63,546 bases of DNA, from contig CALAJK010000008.1 in assembly GCA_937922795.1 (NCBI GenBank), forward strand, positions 1-63,546. Direction: 5' to 3'. The stretch's first letter is position 1, and every line of letters starts with the position of its first letter. Positions 54,350 to 63,100 of the stretch are shown here, piece by piece. Source of the stretch: an uncultured Anaerolineae bacterium (GTDB taxonomy: Bacteria > Chloroflexota > Anaerolineae > Aggregatilineales > Phototrophicaceae). The position numbers and the translations under genes are program-made. Below the pieces are notes generated by a model. It saw nothing but the letters and a program-made list of their open reading frames with translations. It did no database searches and was not told the DNA's origin.

Positions 54350-55252
54350 ATGCCGGCGCAGCCGGTCAGCCTGATACCTCCCAGCCCATCGGTATGGAAG
54401 CGCGCGGCCCACAGTCTGCTTCGGGCCAAGTGGCCGATCCTGGCGCTGTTCATCCTGGGCACAGTCACTTTCATGGCGCTTTTTGCGCCGCAGATTGCCC
54501 CCAAAGATCCGAACCGCCAGAACCTGGTGGAGCGCTTGATCGAACCGTTGAAGACCAACGAAAAAGGCGAGATCGTTTACTTATTGGGCACGGATGGGCT
54601 GGGACGCGATTTATGGTCGCGCATCATTTACGGCGCTCAGGTGTCACTGGCGGTAGGCATCATGGCCGTCATGGTGGGCGGCCTGATGGGGACGACGCTG
54701 GGTGTGATCGCTGGCTACCGCGGCGGCCTAGTGGACGATATCATCATGCGGCTTGCCGACATCCAGCTCGCGTTTCCGTTCATCCTGCTGGCCATCATGA
54801 TTTTGGTGGTGCTGGGGCCGGGCGTGTGGAATTTGATCCCCGTGTTGGGGATTGGTCAATGGGTCACGTATGCGCGTATTGCACGCGGGCAGACGATTTC
54901 GCAGCGGGAGAAAGAATATGTTGAGGCGGCGCGCTGCATCGGCGCACGTGACCGCCGCATTATGCTGCAAGCGATCCTGCCGAACGTGCTGGCACCCTTG
55001 ATCGTCATCGCGTCCTTCAACGTCGCCAGCGCGATCCTGGCGGAAGCCTCGCTCTCTTTCCTAGGACTAGGCGTGCCGCCAACTGTTCCGACCTGGGGCG
55101 GCATCCTGAACGAGAGCCGCGATCAGATCCTGGCGGGTAAGTGGTGGCCGGCCTTCTTTCCTGGTCTGGCGATCATGCTCACGGTGCTGTCGCTGAATAT
55201 CCTGGGTGACTGGTTGCGCGACTTCCTCGACCCTCGACTGCGCGGCAGATAG
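54350..55252 (+). CDS. ABC transporter permease, DppC/OppC type
   Basis: This 300-residue permease has an N-terminal OppC-type segment (AKWPILALFILGTVTFMALF), a large periplasmic loop and the coupling motif EYVEAARCIGARDRRIMLQAILPNVL. The ATG at 54350 has GAGGGGG 5 bp upstream and is preferred over 54293, which would overlap DppB by 35 bp. No ATPase genes follow. Confidence 0.92.
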   Translation: MPAQPVSLIPPSPSVWKRAAHSLLRAKWPILALFILGTVTFMALFAPQIAPKDPNRQNLVERLIEPLKTNEKGEIVYLLGTDGLGRDLWSRIIYGAQVSLAVGIMAVMVGGLMGTTLGVIAGYRGGLVDDIIMRLADIQLAFPFILLAIMILVVLGPGVWNLIPVLGIGQWVTYARIARGQTISQREKEYVEAARCIGARDRRIMLQAILPNVLAPLIVIASFNVASAILAEASLSFLGLGVPPTVPTWGGILNESRDQILAGKWWPAFFPGLAIMLTVLSLNILGDWLRDFLDPRLRGR

Positions 55253-55277
55253 CTTACTCTCAGCGGACGAACAACCT

Positions 55278-56663
55278 ATGACGAAGACTTTTGTTGGCAT
55301 CCAGATCGGCGCGATCAGTTTTGTAGATGAAGGCGTAGAGCCTGTGCTGGATTTGCTGCAGGAGAAAGCCGGGGTGAATGCGCTGTTCATCTCCGCGCTC
55401 TCCTGGAGCCGAGGCAACGCCGGGCGCGCAGCCTATGGCTTCCCCGATCATGGCGTTCAGGAGCCTGATCATCTTAAGGGCGGCGCGTTTTTCCGCCCGA
55501 ACCCAGATTTCTACGGCCCAACCGACCACAAACATTTTACAGCCCCTGACCCGCTGTACCAGGGCTTCGATACGCTGGCGGATGTGATCCCGGCAGCCAA
55601 GGCCCGCGGGATGAAGACCTACACCTATTACTGCGAGACATCCAGCTCGGCTATCCGGCCGATTTGGCAGCCTGGTTTCCACCAGTTCCTAGACCGCGAT
55701 CACTGGGGGAAGACGGCTACCCGGCCGTCGCTGCTGAACCCTCACTATCGGACGTGGTGGCGCTGCGTGATTGATGACTGGTTCAGCAACCACGACCTCG
55801 ATGGGATGCTGTGGGGCATCGAGCGCCAAAGCCCGTTGATGGATATCTTCCGCGCCGACAGCACCACCGGCTTCGACGAGTACTTCGTGGCGGAAGCCCG
55901 CGCCAGGGGGATTGATGTGCAGCGGGCGATTGACGGCTATCGCAAGATTGACTCGTTTTTGGCAGATGTTCGCAAAGGCCAGCGTCCACGCGATGGCGTC
56001 TTCGTCACCCTGCTGCGCCACCTGCTGCACTACCCTGAAGTCCTGATGTGGGAGAAGATGTGGCTGGACGCTCATCAGGCGCTGTATCACGAGATCGCGG
56101 GCATGATCCGCTTTCTCGACCCCAAACATGAAGTCGGCTACGGCATCTGGCAGGTCATCAACACTTACAATCCCTACCTGAAAGCGCAGTACGATCAGTC
56201 AGACTATGGGCAGTATGCCGACTGGCTCAAGCCCGTGCTCTACCACATCCCGGCGGGCGCGCGTTTCGCCCATTTCGCCGAAGTCTGGCAGCAAAGCGTG
56301 CTGGCGGACGCCACGCCTGACGGCGCATATCAGGCGCTGGCTAACGTGCTGGGGTTGGAGCCGTTCATCGCTCCACGCGAACAGGCCGCCATGGCCGGGT
56401 TCACGCCAGAGTATGTCAAACAGTGGACACAAAACCTGATCGCCGACACCGGCGGGCGCTGCAAGGTCTATCCCGGCATCGGCGTGGGCGTGGGCGACGG
56501 CGGTGAAAGCCGACCGATCACGCCGGAGGCGGTCAAGGCCGCCGTTCATGCTGCGTTCGACGGCGGAGCCAGCGGCGTGCTGATCTCGCGCAACTATTCC
56601 GAAGCCGAGCTGCGTAACCTCGAAGCGGTTGGTCAGGCGCTGCGCGAGCGCGACCTGTGGTAG
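55278..56663 (+). CDS. Unrecognised protein, possible TIM-barrel glycoside hydrolase
   Basis: This 461-residue soluble protein gives no firm family match. The order of segments resembles a (beta/alpha)8 barrel: VNALFISALSW, MKTYTYYCETSS, DGMLWGIERQSPL (with a Glu at a strand end), HEVGYGIWQVIN and, last, GVLISRNYSE. Aromatic and acidic residues are frequent, as in glycosidases. It lies between ABC permeases and a Gfo/Idh oxidoreductase, suggesting a sugar derivative as substrate. The ATG at 55278 is chosen; earlier in-frame codons lie in the permease gene. Confidence 0.72.
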   Translation: MTKTFVGIQIGAISFVDEGVEPVLDLLQEKAGVNALFISALSWSRGNAGRAAYGFPDHGVQEPDHLKGGAFFRPNPDFYGPTDHKHFTAPDPLYQGFDTLADVIPAAKARGMKTYTYYCETSSSAIRPIWQPGFHQFLDRDHWGKTATRPSLLNPHYRTWWRCVIDDWFSNHDLDGMLWGIERQSPLMDIFRADSTTGFDEYFVAEARARGIDVQRAIDGYRKIDSFLADVRKGQRPRDGVFVTLLRHLLHYPEVLMWEKMWLDAHQALYHEIAGMIRFLDPKHEVGYGIWQVINTYNPYLKAQYDQSDYGQYADWLKPVLYHIPAGARFAHFAEVWQQSVLADATPDGAYQALANVLGLEPFIAPREQAAMAGFTPEYVKQWTQNLIADTGGRCKVYPGIGVGVGDGGESRPITPEAVKAAVHAAFDGGASGVLISRNYSEAELRNLEAVGQALRERDLW

Positions 56664-56671
56664 GGAGACAA

Positions 56672-57742
56672 ATGACGATCAAAGTCGCCATCATCGGTGC
56701 TAGCTTCGCCAGAACCGCTTATCTGCCCGCTCTAGCCACCATGGACGACGTAGAAGTCGTCGCCGTGGCGAGCGCGCGCCTCGACAGCGCCCGCGCCGCG
56801 GCGGCGGCGTTCGGCATCCCACACGCTTATGATGACTGGCGCGCCATGTTGGACAGGCACGCGGTCGATTTCGTGGCCATCGCTACGCCGACCATCTATC
56901 ATGCGCCGATGACGCTGGCGGCGCTGGACGCCGGCGCGCATGTCCTGTGCGAAAAGCCGATGGCGATGGACGCTGGCGAGGCTCGGCAGATGCTTGACCG
57001 GGCTGTAGCCGCTGGACGGCTGCATTTGATCGGCCATGAACTGCGGTTCAACCCCAACCGCCGCAAGATCCGCCAATTGATCGCCGACGGTTACATCGGC
57101 CAGGTGCGCCATATCAACATCGTCAACATCACCGGCACATGGGGCGACCCCGCTTCGCGTCCGGCGGGAGATTGGTGGTCGCTGGCTGAAATGGGCGGTG
57201 GGCGATTAGGCGCGAACGGCTCGCATCAGATCGATCTCCTACGTTTCTGGCTCGGCGATGTAGGGGCGGTCAGCGGTCAGGTCGCCACCATGGTCCCTCT
57301 GCGCGTAGACAAACAGACTGGCCAAACCTGGACAGCCACCGCCGATGACCAGGTGAGCTTCACGGCGGAGATGAAAAGCGGCGCGCTGGCGTCGGTGTTC
57401 ATCAGCAGCGCCGCCCGCCACAACATCGGTAACCAGACGCAGATCTTCGGCAGCGAGGGCACGATCAAGCTGGCGGACGCCGATGAACGGCTGCTGGTCG
57501 CGCGCGCCGGTGAAGACTTCCAGGACATGAGCGAAGACGACCCCAACGCCAGCCTGCCAGGCATCGGCAAGGGGATCTGGAATGTGTCGGTAGTGGCGAT
57601 GATGCAGGAGATGATAGGAGCGATTCGCGATCGTCGACCGCTGCAAGCTGGAGCCACTTTCGCCGACGGGCTGCAGTGTCAGATCGTTATGGATGCGGTG
57701 CGCCAGTCTTCGAGCGAGCGCCGCTGGATTACATTAACCTAA
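56672..57742 (+). CDS. Gfo/Idh/MocA-family oxidoreductase
   Basis: This 356-residue NAD(P)-dependent oxidoreductase has the N-terminal VAIIGASFARTAYLPAL Rossmann segment, the CEKPMAMDAGEARQML block with the catalytic Lys, and GANGSHQIDLLRFWLG with a conserved Asp and His pair. It is the second of two such genes in this operon and is not closely similar to the first. AGGGAG precedes the ATG at 56672, 8 bp after the upstream stop. Confidence 0.88.
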   Translation: MTIKVAIIGASFARTAYLPALATMDDVEVVAVASARLDSARAAAAAFGIPHAYDDWRAMLDRHAVDFVAIATPTIYHAPMTLAALDAGAHVLCEKPMAMDAGEARQMLDRAVAAGRLHLIGHELRFNPNRRKIRQLIADGYIGQVRHINIVNITGTWGDPASRPAGDWWSLAEMGGGRLGANGSHQIDLLRFWLGDVGAVSGQVATMVPLRVDKQTGQTWTATADDQVSFTAEMKSGALASVFISSAARHNIGNQTQIFGSEGTIKLADADERLLVARAGEDFQDMSEDDPNASLPGIGKGIWNVSVVAMMQEMIGAIRDRRPLQAGATFADGLQCQIVMDAVRQSSSERRWITLT

Positions 57743-57755
57743 GGTCGTCAATCAC

Positions 57756-58916
57756 ATGGATTACAACGCTTATCTCTCCGATCGCGCTAAAGGGCTGCAG
57801 GGCTCGCTGGGGCGTCAAACGTCGGTTCCCATACCCGGTTTGATCAATCTCGGCAGCGGCACGCCGGACTTCGTCCCGCCACCGTTCGTGTTCGAGGCTA
57901 TGCAGGCCGCGCTTCGCGATGGCAAGGTACAGTACACAGCCTGGACGGGAATGCCGGAACTGCGCCAGGCGATCGCTCACAAGCTGATGACCGAGAACCA
58001 GATTCAGGTTGACCCCGAATCGGAGATCATCGTCACTTCCGGCGCGCAAGAGGCGCTCATGGTCGCCCTGATGGCGCTGCTCGACCCCGGCGATAACGCG
58101 CTGACGCCGTCGCCGCATTACGACGAATACACCCGCGACGCGCGCGCGCTCGGCGGGACGCTGATCCCGGTGGCCACCCGGCTGGAGACGAACTTCACTG
58201 TCAACGTGGACGATCTGGCGGCCGCTATCACGCCGCAGACGCGGGCGATCATCGTTGTATCGCCCAACAACCCGACCGGGACCGTGCTGCCCGAGACCAC
58301 CCTGCGCGATATTGCCCGGCTGGCCCAGGAGCGCGATCTGCTGGTGGTCTCCGACGAGATCTACGAATACTACGTGTTCGATCATCACCGCCACGTCAGC
58401 ATAGCCTCGCTGCCGGGGATGCGCGAACGGACGATCACCATCAACAGCTTCTCCAAGAGCTTCGGCATGACGGGCATGCGCTTGGGCTACATTGCTGCGC
58501 CCGCGCCGCTGATCGAGGCGATGCTGCCTTTCCACCATGCGATGATGATCTGCGCCAACGTGATCGCCCAGCACGGCGGCCTGGCCGTCTTGAGCCAGCC
58601 GCGCGACTGGTTCCAGGCGGTGCTGAGCGAGTACGACCGCCGCCGTCATCGATGGATGCAGGCGCTGGATGCGATTCCGCTGCCGTACAGCCAGCCCCAG
58701 GGCGCGTACTACGTGTTCATCGACATTCGTCCAACCGGACTGTCCAGCGCCGAATTCGTCGCCCGCGCCCGCGACGAAGCCCGCTTAGTCTTCCAGCCGG
58801 GCACGATCGGCGGCGGAGCCGGTGAGGGCTTCATTCGCGGCGCGCTGACCAAAGGCTCGCCTGAATTTGAGGCAGGCCTGGAGCGTTTCACTACATTTGT
58901 ACGCGGCTTGTTGTAG
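57756..58916 (+). CDS. Class I/II PLP-dependent aminotransferase
   Basis: This 386-residue aminotransferase has the PLP lysine in INSFSKSFGMTGMRLGY, VVSDEIYEYYVF (Asp and Tyr), and NNPTGTVL. It is complete, in contrast with the lysine-less paralogue in the minus-strand operon. It probably transaminates a product of this uptake/oxidation operon. The start is 13 bp after the oxidoreductase. Confidence 0.9.
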   Translation: MDYNAYLSDRAKGLQGSLGRQTSVPIPGLINLGSGTPDFVPPPFVFEAMQAALRDGKVQYTAWTGMPELRQAIAHKLMTENQIQVDPESEIIVTSGAQEALMVALMALLDPGDNALTPSPHYDEYTRDARALGGTLIPVATRLETNFTVNVDDLAAAITPQTRAIIVVSPNNPTGTVLPETTLRDIARLAQERDLLVVSDEIYEYYVFDHHRHVSIASLPGMRERTITINSFSKSFGMTGMRLGYIAAPAPLIEAMLPFHHAMMICANVIAQHGGLAVLSQPRDWFQAVLSEYDRRRHRWMQALDAIPLPYSQPQGAYYVFIDIRPTGLSSAEFVARARDEARLVFQPGTIGGGAGEGFIRGALTKGSPEFEAGLERFTTFVRGLL

Positions 58917-58925
58917 GACACGCCT

Positions 58926-59666
58926 ATGATAGAAAACCTGAAAGGCGCTGCCGCCGTCGTCACCGGCGCGGCGCAGGGGCTGGGGTACGCCATCGCCCAG
59001 GCCTACGCCCGCGAGGGGATGCGCCTAGCGCTGCTAGACGTGCTGGAGGATAAACTACAGCGCGTCGCCGCCGAACTGGCCGGCGCCGGCGCAGACTGTC
59101 TGCCGATCGCTGTCGATTTGGCCGATGCTGCCGCGACAGAACGCGCGATTCATCAAGCGCTTGAGCGCTTTGGCGCGCCGCGGGTTCTGGTGCATAATGC
59201 CGCACTGCTGATCCAGCGATCCATGCTGGAGATCACCCTAGCCGATTGGCAGCGAGAAGTGAATATTATCCTTCAGGCGGCTTTCATCTTGAGCAAGGCG
59301 GTCTGGGAGCCGATGATCCGCGCCGGCGGCGGAAGCATCGTCTATCTGTCGTCGGGGTCTGGCATCAAAGGCTTCGTCAAAGAGGTTGCCTACTGTCCGG
59401 CCAAACACGGCCAAGAAGGCTTGATGAAAGTGCTGGCGCTGGAGGGGCAACCGTTCAACATCGCCGTCAACACCATCACGCCGGGCGCGCCCATCCACAC
59501 GCCCATGTCAGAGTCAAACTACACCGACGAACAGAAACGAGACTGGGTTGACCCGGCGCTGCTGACGCCGGCCTTCGTATTTCTGGCGCGGCAGGATGCC
59601 TCCGGCGTGACTGGACAGCGCCTGAACGCCTGGGAGCTTTCGCAGAGTCTGGGTTCGGCCGGATAG
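58926..59666 (+). CDS. Short-chain dehydrogenase/reductase
   Basis: This 246-residue classical SDR has TGAAQGLGYA, HNAALL in place of NNAG, the catalytic Ser in YLSSGSG, and YCPAKHG (Tyr and Lys kept). The C-terminal cofactor-end motif reads ASGVTGQRLNAWE, without the usual VDGG. It is the last gene of the plus operon, 9 bp after the aminotransferase. The substrate is unknown. Confidence 0.86.
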   Translation: MIENLKGAAAVVTGAAQGLGYAIAQAYAREGMRLALLDVLEDKLQRVAAELAGAGADCLPIAVDLADAAATERAIHQALERFGAPRVLVHNAALLIQRSMLEITLADWQREVNIILQAAFILSKAVWEPMIRAGGGSIVYLSSGSGIKGFVKEVAYCPAKHGQEGLMKVLALEGQPFNIAVNTITPGAPIHTPMSESNYTDEQKRDWVDPALLTPAFVFLARQDASGVTGQRLNAWELSQSLGSAG

Positions 59667-59725
59667 ACTGGCGCCTGAGCAGCCAACCGGCGATCGGGGC
59701 CGGTTCATAGAGCCTCAATGGTCGG

Positions 59726-59837
59726 GGACAGATGTCCCCACCTCTCTCCTCTCAAACTGCTCACCGCCGACGGCTGCGCGCCTGAAGGTAGTCTTGAGGA
59801 CAGATGTCCCCACCTCTCTCCTCTCAAACTGCTCACC
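59726..59837. repeat. Two perfect 40-bp direct repeats, 72 bp apart
   Basis: The units at 59726-59765 and 59798-59837 are identical. Each starts with GGACAGATGTCCCC (part of a palindrome) and ends with CAAACTGCTCACC. The first is preceded by GG, extending the palindrome to GGGGACAGATGTCCCC. The 32 bp between them is unique. Confidence 0.9.
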
Positions 59838-59941
59838 CTGGCAGCGCGTGCCGGATTAGCGCTTGCGCCTTCGCTGCTTCCCCAGATCCCGCTCCCGAAC
59901 GGCGAGCACGCCTGGGAGCGGCCGTTCTACGCTGGGTTTCT

Positions 59942-59977
59942 CCCTCGCCCAGCCGCGAAGCGGCGGTCGGGAGAGGG
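59942..59977. repeat. Palindromic repeat related to the STAND-gene insertions
   Basis: CCCTCGCCCAGCCGC, GAA and GCGGCGGTCGGGAGAGGG form an imperfect hairpin. It is very like the right-hand hairpin of the 510-bp element at 63191-63228, but without the 10-bp terminal repeats, so it may be a remnant. Confidence 0.7.
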
Positions 59978-60111
59978 TCAGAGCCAGAGCAGCGCGCCCA
60001 ATTTCGCCCCTAAAAGTCGATTGCACCCTGTAGATGAACTCGACGAGCCCCCTCGGATTTGGATATAATCAAAATGTATGCTCCGAACAGAACTCTTTCT
60101 GGAGAGCACCG

Positions 60112-63100
60112 GTGAAGACCGTTCCTCAGATTCGCGTCTTTCTCGCCTCGCCCGGCGACGTCAACGAAGAACGCGCCGTCGCGCTCGAAGTGCTGGACGT
60201 GCTCGAATACGACCCGCTGTTCAAGCGCGGCGGGGCTGGCGGCGTGTCGCTTCACGCCGTCGCCTGGGACACGCCCGGCGGTGATACACCGATGCGGGCG
60301 ACAATGACCCCACAGACGGCGATCCGGCAGGGACTGCCGCGCCCGTCCGAGTGCGACATCGTGATCGTGATCTTCTGGGGGCGGATGGGGACGCCGCTGC
60401 CGTATCCAGAATACCAGAAGCCCGACGGCTCGGCATACCTGAGCGGTACGGAATGGGAGTTCTGGGATGCCCTCACTGCGGAGCGCGCCCACGGCAGGCC
60501 GATCACGCTGGTGTACCGCCGCGCCGAAACGCCGCCGATCGACGTGACCGATCGCGACCAAGTGGAGCAGTATCAAGCTGTCAGGCACTTCTTCGATCAA
60601 TTCCGCGACCCAGCGACCGGCGCGCTGCGCGGCGGCATCAACGAATACCGAACCCCGGAGGAGCTGCGTTTGAAACTGGAACGCCATCTGCGCCAGATCA
60701 TCAACGACATTCTGACGCAGGAGGGATTTGCCGACAGCCCGGCGCGGCTGGTGGCCACCGCGCGACCGCTGGTGGAACAGCCCCCGCTGTGGAAGGGCTC
60801 GCCCTTCCCCGGCCTGCGCGCCTTCACCGAGGCCGATGCGCCGATCTTCTTTGGGCGCGGGCCGGAGACGAGCGAGCTGGTCAGGCGGGTCGCAGCCAGC
60901 CGATTTGTGGCGGTAGTGGCGGCATCCGGCAGCGGCAAGTCGTCGCTGGTGGCGGCGGGATTGATCCCGCGCCTGAAGGCGAACGCGATCGTCAGCGGCG
61001 AGACAGGCAGCAAGGACTGGCGGTTTGTGCGCTTCACGCCGGGACAGGATGCCAGTCTGTTGGCGGCGCTGTTCGCAGCGCTGCGGGACGCCTTCCCCGA
61101 ATACCGCGTGGATCCGTTCGAACTGCCGCAGCGCAAGCAGAGCTTCATCGACAGCGTCAGCGCCAACCCGGCCGCTGTGGTCGACATCTGCGACGCGCTG
61201 CTGCGCGAGGCGCGCGCCCCGGCATGGGCAGAAATCTGTTTCTTCATCGATCAGTTTGAAGAACTATTCACGCTAATCCCGGACGAGCGCGCCGCCGAAC
61301 GCGAAGCCTTCGTGGCGCTGCTGACGGCGATCCAGACATCAAAGCGACTGCGCTGCATCGTGACGATGCGCTCTGACTTCTATGCCAACTGTCTGGAACT
61401 GCCGAGGCTGGCAGCGCTGCTGAAAGAGGCGACCTATCCGCTGGCCGCGCCGACACCGGGCGCGCTGCTGGAGATGATCAAGCGCCCGGCGGAACGGGCG
61501 GGGCTGACGTGGGAGGACGGGCTGCCGGAGCGCATTCAGGCGGATACGGGCAGCGGCGCGGGCGCGCTGGCGCTGATGGCGTACGCTCTAGACGCGCTCT
61601 ACCACATGTCACACGCCGACCGACGTCTAACTTTCGCCGCATACGAGGCGCTCGGCGGTGTGCAGGGCGCGATCGGCAAGCGCGCCGAACAGACTTTTCA
61701 GGAGCTGCCGCTGGACGACAAAGAGGCGCTGCTGGGGCGCGTCTTCCGCGAGCTGGTGGCAGTGGACGAACGCGGCACGGCCACCCGTCAGCGCTGCCCC
61801 ATCGGGCGCTTTGGCGAAGCGGAGCTGGCGCTGGTGCGCGCCTTCACGGACGCGCGCCTGCTGGTGGTGGATGCCCTCACCCTCAATCCCTCTCCCGAAG
61901 GAGAGGGACGGAACTCCCCTCTCCCAGCGCAGCGTTGGGGAGAGGGGCCGGGGGTGAGGGCAGAGGTCGAAGTCGCCCACGAAGCGCTGTTCCGGTCATG
62001 GGAGCGCCTCAAGGATTGGATCGCCGAAGCGCAGGAAGACCTGATCCTGCTGCGGCAGGTGCGCGCCGCCGCCCACGACTGGCAGGCCAAAGGCCGCCCC
62101 GACTACCTACGCTGGCCTCAGGAACGGCTGGTACTGGTGTACGCCATGCAAGACCGCCTGCACCCCGAACTGAACGAGGTGGAGCGCGATTTTATCGAAC
62201 CGGAGCAGGCGCGCCTGCTGCGCGAGATTGCGCTCATCACGACCGATCACAAGCGCCGTCGCTGGATTGGCGAACGCCTGGCAGTGATCGGGGATACGCG
62301 CCCCGGCCTGGGGGTGGTCGCCCTCACCCTCAATCCCTCTCCCGAAGGAGAGGGACGGGACTCCCCTCTCCCAGCGCAGCGTTCGGGAGAGGGGCCGGGG
62401 GTGAGGGCCATCCCCGACATTGCCTGGCTGCCCGTGACCCCTGGCGGCAAAATCAAGATTGCAGGCAAAACATTCACCGTCCAACCTTTTTACGTCGCCA
62501 AGTACCTCATCACCTACCGCCAGTTTCAGGCGTTTCTGGATGCCCCGGATGGTTTTGAGGATGAACGCTGGTGGGATGGCATGCCAGACGATTACAAGCG
62601 GCAGCCAGTGAAGGCGGCTGTGGCGCAGTATGACAACTATCCGCGTGACTCCGTTTCGTGGTATCAGGCGGTGGCGTTTGCGCGCTGGCTGGATGCGAAG
62701 TATCGGGAGCTGGGATTGTTTGAGCGGCTGCTGCCCTCACCCCAAACCCCTCTCCCAACCGCGCCTTCGGCGCTAGGAGAGGGGCTTGAAAACATGGCGC
62801 TGAAGGGGGAGTATCGGGCTAAAGCCAGCGAAGTGCTGGTGCAGATTGCGCGGGAATTAAGACAGCGAGAAACCCCAGCCGAAGATTTGTTGTGGGAATG
62901 CCTGCGGGATCGACGTTTGGGCGGACTGAAGTTTCGCCGCCAGCATCCGGTTGCGCACACCACCTATGTGGTCGATTTCTTCTGCTATGAACACCGTCTG
63001 GTGATCGAACTGGATGGCGGCATTCACGATACACAGGGCGAAGCGGATGCGCGCCGTCAGGCGGAGCTTGAAGCGTTAGGGCTGCGCGTGCTGCGTTTCC

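Larger units (their letters stand above)
59667..60111. other. Repeat-rich intergenic region before the STAND gene
   Basis: This 445-bp spacer holds two copies of a 40-bp direct repeat (59726-59837), a palindromic repeat related to the insertions in the next gene (59942-59977), and an AT-rich stretch with TATAAT at 60064-60069 that is a plausible -10 box for the STAND gene (no clear -35). No gene seen. Confidence 0.55.

Noticed and set aside
57729-58649. 306-codon minus-strand ORF
   Set aside because: Antisense to an aminotransferase gene with an intact active site; no recognisable domain.
59726-59837. Possible CRISPR (40-bp repeat with 32-bp spacer)
   Set aside because: Only two repeats, no cas genes, and the repeat has an off-centre palindrome and pyrimidine-rich sequence unlike CRISPR repeats.
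60351-61259. 302-codon ORF and other ORFs (61509-62558, 60597-61247) overlapping the STAND gene
   Set aside because: They are in other frames or on the other strand of a 1145-codon frame with clear NTPase and FGE motifs; the overlapping products are Arg/Ala/Gly-rich shadows.
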